A stretch of DNA of 64,000 nucleotides, taken from Thermanaerothrix daxensis. Lineage in GTDB: Bacteria; Chloroflexota; Anaerolineae; Anaerolineales; Anaerolineaceae. Of the stretch, positions 40,416 through 47,453 are shown in pieces (positions within the stretch are counted from its first letter, which is position 1; each line of letters begins with the position of its first letter). Where the stretch lies: the NCBI RefSeq assembly GCF_001306145.1, contig NZ_LGKO01000002.1:682001-746000 (forward strand), read 5' to 3'. The notes under the pieces are model-generated. The model did not search any database. It saw only the letters and a list, made by a program, of their open reading frames with translations, and was not told the origin of the DNA. Made by a program: the position numbers and the translations under genes.

Positions 40416-41888
40416 ATGTCGTTTCCCATTCTTAGCGCCATCGTGCTGACACCGCTTCTGGCCGGGTTGATCTTGCTCTGCCTGCCGGCCGAGAGACGTG
40501 ATTGGGTGCGCAGGATAGCATTGGCAGCATCTGTGCTGGTTTTGGGGTTGTCTTTCTGGCTTTACTTGGATTACGACACAGGTGTGGGCGGGTATCAGTT
40601 CATTGAGCGCCACCCCTGGTTGCCAGATTTGGGGATATCATATGCTTTGGGCGTGGATGGTTTTAGCCTTCCCATGGTCCTCTTGGGAGCGTTGGTGCTC
40701 TTCTCTGGCGTCCTGGTCTCGTGGAACGTGGAGGAACGCCCGCGCGAATTTTTTGCTTTTATGATGTTTCTGGCAACCAGCATCTTGGGGGTTTTTGTAT
40801 CCCTGGATCTCTTTCTGCTGTTCTTCTTCTTTGAAATCGCTGTCTTTCCAAAATATTTGATGATTGTGTTGTGGGGCTATCCCAAAACCCGCGATTACGG
40901 GGGCATGAAGTTAACTTTGTACTTGTTTATTGGCTCAATGCTGGCATTGGTGGGAGCCCTGGCCTTATACTTCAACTCTGGGTTGCGTACCTTTGATCTC
41001 CTGGCGCTGGAGAAAGCCGGTTTTCCCGTAGCCTTTCAGCGTTTTTGGTTTCCTTTTGTTTTTCTTGGCTTTGCCATCCTGGGGGGTATTTTCCCCTTTC
41101 ACAGTTGGGCGCCTGATGGTCACGTTGCTGCACCAACGGCCATCTCGATGTTGCTGGCAGGGGTAGAAATGAAGGTGGGGGCTTTTGCCGCGCTTCGGGT
41201 AGGCATTATGCTGTTGCCGGAAGGCGCGGCCTTCTGGTCGCCCCTGATCCTGGCGCTGGCCACGATCAATGTGGTCTACGGGGCAGCGATTGCCATGGTT
41301 CAGACTGACTTCAAGTACGTGATCGGTTTCTCCTCTGTTTCGCACATGGGGTTGGTCTTGATTGGCTTTGCCAGCCTAAACCGAGAAGGATTAATGGGAG
41401 CGGGTTTGCAAATGTTTTCGCATGGTGTCATGACAGCCCTCTTCTTTGCCATTGTGGGTATGGTCTATGATCGAGCGCACACCCGTGATATTCCTGCTTT
41501 GGGAGGGTTGGTGCGGGTCATGCCCTGGGCTGCCATTGGCTTTATCATTGCGGGCCTGGTTTCAATGGGAATGCCTGGCTTTTCCGGTTTTATTGCCGAG
41601 TTTCCGGTTTTTCTGGGGGCCTGGCAGCGTGCTCCCTGGGTTGCCGTGATTGCGGTACTGGGGATTATCATTACCTCTGCTTATATTCTGCTGGTCGTGC
41701 GTCGTGTTTTCTTTGGTGATATGCCTGTGGCGCTTGAGGAGAGGGTGGGGGATGTAAGCCGGAAGGATAAAGGGGTCATTTTCCTCCTTTCTGCCATTAT
41801 GATCCTTTTGGGTTGGTTCCCTTCTTTGCTGACCCCGCTGGTGGAATCGGGGGTGCGTCATATTTTAGCCCTGGTGGGAGGTGCGTGA
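40416..41888 (+). CDS. nuoM: NADH-quinone oxidoreductase subunit M, second copy (divergent)
   Basis: 490 residues, about 14 membrane segments, clearly NuoM-like (YDRAHTRDIPALGGL, SVSHMGLVLIG). Compared with the first copy, the TM7 lysine is lost: AIKVPVWPFHTW becomes AILGGIFPFHSW. A lysine appears next to the TM5 glutamate: WEVGLVPMYFLI becomes FEIAVFPKYLMI. The TM8 Lys (AGVEMKVGAF) and TM12 Glu (GMPGFSGFIAEF) remain. A second NuoM next to an extended NuoL fits the 2M type of complex I, which is thought to have an extra pumping module. The next gene starts directly after the stop. Confidence 0.93.
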   Translation: MSFPILSAIVLTPLLAGLILLCLPAERRDWVRRIALAASVLVLGLSFWLYLDYDTGVGGYQFIERHPWLPDLGISYALGVDGFSLPMVLLGALVLFSGVLVSWNVEERPREFFAFMMFLATSILGVFVSLDLFLLFFFFEIAVFPKYLMIVLWGYPKTRDYGGMKLTLYLFIGSMLALVGALALYFNSGLRTFDLLALEKAGFPVAFQRFWFPFVFLGFAILGGIFPFHSWAPDGHVAAPTAISMLLAGVEMKVGAFAALRVGIMLLPEGAAFWSPLILALATINVVYGAAIAMVQTDFKYVIGFSSVSHMGLVLIGFASLNREGLMGAGLQMFSHGVMTALFFAIVGMVYDRAHTRDIPALGGLVRVMPWAAIGFIIAGLVSMGMPGFSGFIAEFPVFLGAWQRAPWVAVIAVLGIIITSAYILLVVRRVFFGDMPVALEERVGDVSRKDKGVIFLLSAIMILLGWFPSLLTPLVESGVRHILALVGGA

Positions 41889-43349
41889 GTGGTGGCTTCA
41901 ACCTTGCCTGTGGAATATATCCGCGCCCTGCTACCCGAGATTGGATTGTTGGTTCTGGCTGGGCTGGTGTTGGGTTTGGACTTGTTCTCCTCAGAGGTCT
42001 CGCGTCAGCGCTGGCTGGGGTGGGTGGTTGCTGCGGGAAGCCTTGGGATAGCCGGTCTGAGCCTTGCGTTTGCCTACCCTGTTGCATCCCCACGTCTACT
42101 GTGGGGCGGGGCGCTCCGTCTGGATGAGGTGGGGTTTGTCTTCCGGATGTTGTTTTTAGCCGGGGTGGGCTTGACTGCTCTCTTTGCCATGCAGGTCAAG
42201 GACCTTGCCGGCAAAGGAGAGTTTTTTGCCCTTCTTCTTTTCAGTGCCTTGGGGTTCAGCCTAATGGCCTCGGCAGCAGATATGGTGATGCTTTTTCTGG
42301 CCATTGAAACTGCTTCTATCCCGCTTTATGTGCTGGCAGGGTTTTATCTTCGAGATATTCGCTCTGCCGAAGCCGGGCTTAAGTATGTCCTTTTTGGGGC
42401 TGTGGCATCTGCAACGCTCCTGTATGGTTTGAGCCTGCTCTACGGCATGGGCGGAACGACCCGCTTGTATGATCTGGAAGCCGCCCTGCGTCAGGCTCAG
42501 GCGCCGCTCGAGATGGTAGCGGTGGCGTTGTTCCTCGTTTTGGTGGGCTTTGGGTTTAAAGTAGCCGCGGTGCCGTTTCACTTCTGGGCGCCAGATGTCT
42601 ATGAAGGGGCGCCGACCCCGGTAACGGGTTATCTCTCCACGGCATCAAAAGCCGCTGGTTTTGCCGTTTTGCTGAGATTTCTGATCGGGGTCTTTGCCGA
42701 GCAAACGGCTTTCTGGACCCTGCTTATTGGGATATTGGCAACGGCCAGCATGCTTGTGGGTAATTACCTGGCTTTGGTTCAGTCCAATGCGAAGCGACTA
42801 TTGGCCTACTCCTCTATCGCCCAGGCGGGATATATTCTGATTGGGGTGGCGGCCGGCACACCCCTGGGAGCTACCGGTGCAGTGTACTATCTGATAGCGT
42901 ACCTGGTTACCAATCTGGCTGCCTTTGGCATCTTGACTGTGGTGGAACAGGTGCTTGGCTCAAGCGACCTGAAAGCCCTGGAGGGGTTGCAGCAGCGCTC
43001 GGCACCTTTGGCGCTGGCCATGCTGGCGGCCCTGCTTTCGCTGGGAGGGATTCCTCCGTTTGCGGGGTTCATCGCTAAACTGCTGGTCTTTGGCTCGGCG
43101 GTTGAAGCGGGGCAAATCTGGCTGGCCTTCGTGGGAGTTTTTAACTCCATCATTGCACTTTACTACTACCTGGTCGTGTTGAGGACCATTTACCGCTTTA
43201 CGCCAGGTGTGGAACCCATCTCAGAGATCAAACCGGCGTGGCGGTTGGCGCTGGGGATCTGTGTGGTGGGTATTGTGTTGATCGGAGTGTGGATCGCCCC
43301 CTGGTATTCCTGGGCTGGAAGTGTTGCCCGGGTGTTGTGGGTTTATTGA
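41889..43349 (+). CDS. nuoN: NADH-quinone oxidoreductase subunit N
   Basis: 486 residues, about 14 membrane segments, start GTG 41889 immediately after the nuoM2 stop, with GGGAGGTG upstream. Conserved features: FLAIETASIPLYVLAGF (TM5 Glu), FGFKVAAVPFHFWAPDVYEG (TM7 Lys), STASKAAGFAVLLRF (TM8 Lys). It ends the complex I gene run. The promoter of the following atp genes begins inside its last codons. Confidence 0.95.
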   Translation: MVASTLPVEYIRALLPEIGLLVLAGLVLGLDLFSSEVSRQRWLGWVVAAGSLGIAGLSLAFAYPVASPRLLWGGALRLDEVGFVFRMLFLAGVGLTALFAMQVKDLAGKGEFFALLLFSALGFSLMASAADMVMLFLAIETASIPLYVLAGFYLRDIRSAEAGLKYVLFGAVASATLLYGLSLLYGMGGTTRLYDLEAALRQAQAPLEMVAVALFLVLVGFGFKVAAVPFHFWAPDVYEGAPTPVTGYLSTASKAAGFAVLLRFLIGVFAEQTAFWTLLIGILATASMLVGNYLALVQSNAKRLLAYSSIAQAGYILIGVAAGTPLGATGAVYYLIAYLVTNLAAFGILTVVEQVLGSSDLKALEGLQQRSAPLALAMLAALLSLGGIPPFAGFIAKLLVFGSAVEAGQIWLAFVGVFNSIIALYYYLVVLRTIYRFTPGVEPISEIKPAWRLALGICVVGIVLIGVWIAPWYSWAGSVARVLWVY

Positions 43350-43375
43350 CGTCACTTTTGTGCCCATGATATAAT
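43346..43375 (+). promoter_or_regulatory. promoter of the ATP synthase Fo genes
   Basis: TTGACG (43346-43351), an 18-nt spacer and TATAAT (43370-43375). Transcription would start at about 43382, 3 nt before ATG 43385, so the first mRNA is nearly leaderless. The -35 overlaps the nuoN stop codon. Confidence 0.8.
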
Positions 43376-43384
43376 CGCACCGTC

Positions 43385-43693
43385 ATGACGCCGCCAGATC
43401 CTGAAAAGGACCGCAAGCAGCAGATCATCAACCTGACCATTGCTGGCATTGCAGGCCAAGTAGGGTGCTTGACATTAATCATTGTGCTGGTAGCGGTTTT
43501 AGGGGGAATCTGGTTGGATGCACGTTTAGGGACACGTCCCTGGTTTACCCTGGGCTTATTGGTACTGAGTATTCCCATCTCGCTTGCTGTAATGTTTTAT
43601 GTGGTAAGGGCGGCGACGGCAAAAATCAAGCCTGTGCCCCCCAAAACAACGAAACCCACGCTGGAGGAGGCAAACCTTGGAGACGACACGTAA
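43385..43693 (+). CDS. atpZ: AtpZ/AtpI-family protein
   Basis: 102 residues: a charged N-terminus, two membrane segments (IIVLVAVLGGIWLDARLG and FTLGLLVLSIPISLAVMFYV) and a Lys/Pro-rich tail. Small two-TM proteins of this type open many atp operons and help c-ring assembly or Mg2+ supply. It overlaps atpB by 17 nt. Confidence 0.8.
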   Translation: MTPPDPEKDRKQQIINLTIAGIAGQVGCLTLIIVLVAVLGGIWLDARLGTRPWFTLGLLVLSIPISLAVMFYVVRAATAKIKPVPPKTTKPTLEEANLGDDT

Positions 43694-44645
43694 GAAGTGG
43701 CGTTGGGGCGTCAATCGTTGGATTGTGTTTTTGTGCATTATTCTTGGTATCTTTGCAGTTAACATTGCTGCGCCCGTACAGCCTCATATACAGGTTGCGC
43801 CCGAAAGACTCGTTGAAGAACCCCTTTTTCACCTTGGCCCCCTGGGGGATTTTTACTTGGTCAACACCCTCCCCGCACTGCTGCTGGTAGATCTGATCAT
43901 TCTGGGAATGGCTTGGTCAGTGCGCCGCTCAGTGCGCAAGGGAGACCTGGTGCCACGTGGGCTGGCAGGGGCTTTGGAAGCCTTGATTGAAGTCCTTTAC
44001 AACCTCACCGAGAGTTCTGCGGGAAAGTGGGCGCGAGCCATTTTCCCCTGGTTCGCTTCCATCTTCCTGGTGGTGTTAATTGCCAACTTGATGAAGTTAA
44101 TTCCCGGTGTGGAGACCATTGGCATCATCCACCATGCCGAAAAAGATGGCCACGCGATCCAGGCGCTGGGAGGTGTTTGGTACACGCTGACTCCTGCGAA
44201 AGGGGAGTACACCCTGACCCCCTTTGTGCGTGGCCTTTCTACTGATCTCAACTTTACAGTGGGGCTGGCCTTAGTCTCGGTGTTTATGACCCAGGTGATT
44301 GGTGTCCAGGCCCAGGGCTGGCGCTACTTTTTCAAGTTCTTTAATGTGACAACCCTTTTCTCACGGCCTTTCTTTGGTGCTATTGACTTTGCTGTAGGGT
44401 TGTTAGAGACAATCTCCGAACTGGCCAAAATCCTCTCGTTCTCCTTCCGATTGTTCGGAAATATGTTTGCTGGCTTTGTATTGATTGCTTTGATCGGTAC
44501 ATTGCTGCCAGTCTTCATGCCTTCATTGGTATTTCTGTTTGAATTCTTCATAGCGTTGATTCAGGCGTTTGTATTTGGTATGTTGACCATGGTGTTTATG
44601 GCTCAAGCCACGCGCGGTCATGGTGGCGAAAGCGAACACCATTGA
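43677..44645 (+). CDS. atpB: ATP synthase Fo subunit a
   Basis: 322 residues, longer than the usual 240-290. The start is TTG 43677 with GGAGGAGG 6 nt upstream. The essential arginine lies in SFRLFGNMFAGF. Other conserved parts are FASIFLVVLIANLMKLIPGV and TDLNFTVGLALVSVF. A hydrophilic segment with HHAEKDGHAIQALGG between these regions may account for part of the extra length. Subunit a forms the proton half-channels next to the c-ring. Confidence 0.95.
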   Translation: METTRKKWRWGVNRWIVFLCIILGIFAVNIAAPVQPHIQVAPERLVEEPLFHLGPLGDFYLVNTLPALLLVDLIILGMAWSVRRSVRKGDLVPRGLAGALEALIEVLYNLTESSAGKWARAIFPWFASIFLVVLIANLMKLIPGVETIGIIHHAEKDGHAIQALGGVWYTLTPAKGEYTLTPFVRGLSTDLNFTVGLALVSVFMTQVIGVQAQGWRYFFKFFNVTTLFSRPFFGAIDFAVGLLETISELAKILSFSFRLFGNMFAGFVLIALIGTLLPVFMPSLVFLFEFFIALIQAFVFGMLTMVFMAQATRGHGGESEHH

Positions 44646-44692
44646 AAATCTTTGCGAAAATCCTACTTTATCCAAGAGGAGGCGATTGAGAC

Positions 44693-44929
44693 ATGACGGG
44701 TGATATCATCCTAGCAGCAAAGTTTATTGGTGCTGGCCTGGCTATGATTGGCGCGCTAGGGGCTGGTGTGGGAATTGGTTTGAGCGTGCAAGGCGCCTTG
44801 CAGGGAATGGCACGCAATCCTGATGCGTATGGTAACCTGCTCACCAACATGATCCTGGGTATCGCATTTTCTGAAGCGATAGCCATTTACTGTCTGGTCA
44901 TTGCATTTTTGATGCTCTTTGTGCTCTAA
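44693..44929 (+). CDS. atpE: ATP synthase Fo subunit c
   Basis: 78 residues, two helices. The ion-binding glutamate is in GIAFSEAIAIYCLVIAF. The loop ARNPDAYGN contacts the rotor stalk. Residues that define sodium-binding c subunits are missing: the TM1 Pro and Gln are Ala and Ile (GAGVGIG), and Ala-Ile follows the Glu instead of Ser-Thr. Proton coupling is therefore expected. Confidence 0.96.
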   Translation: MTGDIILAAKFIGAGLAMIGALGAGVGIGLSVQGALQGMARNPDAYGNLLTNMILGIAFSEAIAIYCLVIAFLMLFVL

Positions 44930-44953
44930 ATGCTGTGCAAAAAGGAGTGAGCC

Positions 44954-45694
44954 TTGGAAAAGTTAGGTATCAACCTGGGGTTGTTGTTTGTTCAAATACT
45001 CAGTTTTGTGATCATGTTTGTGGTGCTACGAGCCTGGGTATTTAAGCCCTTGATGGCTCAGTTGGAGAAGCGGCGCAAAATTGTGGCGCAGGGGTTAGAG
45101 GATGCTCGTGTGGCCGCTGAGGCACGTGCGAATGCAGAAAAGGAAGCCCATCAGATTATTGCAGAAGCCCAGGCGAAAGCGGCTGAGATTGTGCGTGAGG
45201 CCACTGAACGTGCCGAGGCAGTAGCGCGCGAGATCAGAGCAGCCCAGGAAGAGGAATTGCGCAAACAACGCGAGCAGGTATTGGCCGAATTGGAGCAGGA
45301 ACGTCATCGGATGTTAAGTGAAATGCGGGGGCAAATTGCCGCCTTGGCCATCGCTGCCACCCAAAAACTCATCAAGGAGACCCTGGATGAGCAACGCCAG
45401 CGCGCTTTGCTCGAGGAGTTTTTCTCCGGGGTACGGGGAGGTAAAGTCGTGGTGCTCGAGAACGAGACCCTGGCGAGTGGGGGAGCGGCTGAAGTGACCA
45501 GCGCGTTACCCCTGACTCCGGAAGAGCAAGAGGTGGTCAAGCGAGACATCCTGGCTCGTTTGGGAGGAAGCGCTTCAGTTACTTTCCGTGTGGACCCCTC
45601 GATCCTGGGTGGTTTGATCGTTCGGGTGGGGGATCGGGTCATAGATGGCTCAGTGGCCGGGCAGTTGCAGAACTTGCGCCAGCATTTGCAGTAA
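44954..45694 (+). CDS. ATP synthase subunit b fused to the C-terminal part of delta
   Basis: 246 residues from TTG 44954 (AAAGGAGTGA upstream). Residues 1-30 are the b-subunit membrane anchor, and 31-165 a long charged coiled coil. Residues about 178-246 match the C-terminal domain of delta, with GGLIVRVGDRVIDGSVAGQL as the diagnostic end. The N-terminal helical bundle of delta, about 100 residues that normally hold the top of F1, is not present. Known b-delta fusions such as mycobacterial AtpFH keep a full delta. No separate atpH is seen, and the operon ends here, so how the stator binds F1 is open. Confidence 0.9.
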   Translation: MEKLGINLGLLFVQILSFVIMFVVLRAWVFKPLMAQLEKRRKIVAQGLEDARVAAEARANAEKEAHQIIAEAQAKAAEIVREATERAEAVAREIRAAQEEELRKQREQVLAELEQERHRMLSEMRGQIAALAIAATQKLIKETLDEQRQRALLEEFFSGVRGGKVVVLENETLASGGAAEVTSALPLTPEEQEVVKRDILARLGGSASVTFRVDPSILGGLIVRVGDRVIDGSVAGQLQNLRQHLQ

Positions 45695-45742
45695 ATTGGG
45701 CGCTGAGGGTTTTTGTTTGCAGTGTAAATAGTGATTTTTCAG

Positions 45743-45768
45743 CCCCTGTCTCTCGGGACGGGGGTTTT
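45743..45768 (+). terminator. terminator ending the Fo operon
   Basis: CCCCTGTC (45743-45750) pairs with GACGGGGG (45757-45764) with one G-T pair, followed by TTTTATT. It separates the Fo genes from murE and shows that the F1 genes are not in this transcript. Confidence 0.85.
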
Positions 45769-45796
45769 ATTATGAAGGGATTTTGAGGAACTAGGT

Positions 45797-47398
45797 ATGC
45801 CGCATGCTTCAGTAGCCCTTGCTCCTCAGCCTGTAGCCCTGGGGGATCTTCTTGCTCAAACGCCAGTTGAAGTTCTTACCCCTGAGCCCATTCCACAAGT
45901 GTGGATTCGTGGCATTTGTATGGATTCACGTGATGCCTTCCCAGGGTGTCTTTTTGTGGCACTCCCGGGCATCACCACGGATGGTCACCGGTTTATTCCC
46001 CAGGCAATCCAGAATGGGGCTGTGGTCGTTCTTGGCACTCAATCTTATGCCACCCAGTCGTGGCCGGTGCCCTATCTTCAAGTGCGTGATGCACGCTTTG
46101 CGCTGGCATACCTTGCGGCGGCGCTTTATGGTTTCCCCGCCCGCGCGATGACGATAATTGGTGTGACTGGCACGGATGGCAAAACGACTACCACCAATCT
46201 GATCTACCAGATTCTGCTTGCAGCAGGGCTGAAAGCCGGGATGATCTCGACAGTTAATGCTGTCATCGGGGATCAGGTATTGGATACCGGTTTTCACGTG
46301 ACTACCCCGGAAGCCCCAGACGTACAGCGTTATCTGGCACAGATGCGCGAGGCGGGCCTCACCCATGCTGTGTTGGAAGCCACCTCGCACGGCCTGGCAC
46401 AGGATCGGGTGACCGCCTGCGAATTTGATATTGCTGTAGTCACCAACATTACCCATGAACATCTGGACTACCATGGGTCTTATGAGGCCTATCGGGCGGC
46501 CAAAGCACGCCTATTTCAATTCCTGGAAACAACCCTTCCCAAAGCCCAGGGAAACCCACGTCTGGCGGTGCTCAACCGGGAAGATGTCTCTTACACATTT
46601 CTGAATGATCTGGTGAAAGGACCTAAGGTAACCTATGGCCTCCAGCCAGACAACAATGTGTGGGCTGAAGCCATCCGCCAGGATGCCGAAGGATTGACCT
46701 TTGTGGTGCATGCTGGCGAGCAAACATTTCCCATCCACAGCCCATTAGTCGGTGATTACAATGTTTATAATATCCTGGCAGCCGTTTCGGCTACTTTATT
46801 AGGATTGGGCGTGGATTCGGAAGCTGTGCGCGCGGGTGTGGCAGCCCTGAAAGGCATCCCCGGACGCATGGAGCGCATTGATTTGGGGCAGGATTTTCTG
46901 GCGATTGTAGATTTTGCTCACACGCCAAATGCACTGAAACGGGCTTTGCAAACTGTGCGTCAGTTGACAAGAGGGCGTATCATTGCCATCTTTGGGTCAG
47001 CCGGGTTACGAGACCGCGAGAAACGGCGGTTAATGGCTGCCGAATCAGCCCGTTTAGCGGATATAACGATTCTGACGGCTGAGGATCCACGTACAGAGTC
47101 GCTTGAAGAGATTCTGAACGTGATGGTACGGGCGGCGGTGCAGGCGGGGGCCGTGGAGGGCAAGACGGTGTTCCGCGTCCCTGATCGGGGCGAAGCCATT
47201 CGATTGGGAGTGCAAATGGCGCGTCCCGGGGATGTCGTCATTGCTTTAGGCAAAGGGCATGAGCAATCCATGTGCTTTGGCACGGTGGAATACCCATGGG
47301 ATGACCGTTTGGCGATGCGGGCTGCTCTGGCCGAGCGCCTGGGCCTGACGGGCTACACCATGCCTTACCTACCCACACAAGACGGTTCTTTTTCGTGA
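45797..47398 (+). CDS. murE: UDP-MurNAc-tripeptide synthetase (MurE)
   Basis: 533 residues. It adds the diamino acid to UDP-MurNAc-L-Ala-D-Glu. ATP is bound by GVTGTDGKTTTTNL, and the central domain has THEHLDYHGSYEAYR with the carbamylated-Lys region (AAKARLF). The position of the diamino-acid-recognition motif reads AEDPRTES instead of DNPR, so the acceptor may not be meso-diaminopimelate. L-ornithine occurs in known Chloroflexota walls and is a reasonable guess. It stands alone between two terminators. Confidence 0.93.
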   Translation: MPHASVALAPQPVALGDLLAQTPVEVLTPEPIPQVWIRGICMDSRDAFPGCLFVALPGITTDGHRFIPQAIQNGAVVVLGTQSYATQSWPVPYLQVRDARFALAYLAAALYGFPARAMTIIGVTGTDGKTTTTNLIYQILLAAGLKAGMISTVNAVIGDQVLDTGFHVTTPEAPDVQRYLAQMREAGLTHAVLEATSHGLAQDRVTACEFDIAVVTNITHEHLDYHGSYEAYRAAKARLFQFLETTLPKAQGNPRLAVLNREDVSYTFLNDLVKGPKVTYGLQPDNNVWAEAIRQDAEGLTFVVHAGEQTFPIHSPLVGDYNVYNILAAVSATLLGLGVDSEAVRAGVAALKGIPGRMERIDLGQDFLAIVDFAHTPNALKRALQTVRQLTRGRIIAIFGSAGLRDREKRRLMAAESARLADITILTAEDPRTESLEEILNVMVRAAVQAGAVEGKTVFRVPDRGEAIRLGVQMARPGDVVIALGKGHEQSMCFGTVEYPWDDRLAMRAALAERLGLTGYTMPYLPTQDGSFS

Positions 47399-47403
47399 AA
47401 TCA

Positions 47404-47448
47404 ACACCCCCGCCTGAGCATCAAGCGGGGGTGTAAGTTCATTTTTTT
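47404..47448. terminator. terminator between murE and pnp
   Basis: ACACCCCCGC (47404-47413) pairs perfectly over 10 bp with GCGGGGGTGT (47425-47434). A T run lies at 47442-47448 on the plus strand. Placed between convergent genes, so it may act for both. Confidence 0.8.
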
Positions 47449-47453
47449 CGGGG

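Noticed and set aside
40416-41888. Second NuoM as an MrpD-type sodium antiporter gene
   Set aside because: It sits in the nuo run, carries the YDRAHTRD NuoM pattern, and no Mrp partners are present.
44693-44929. Sodium-specific ATP synthase c subunit
   Set aside because: The Pro/Gln in helix 1 and Ser/Thr after the Glu that define sodium binding are absent.
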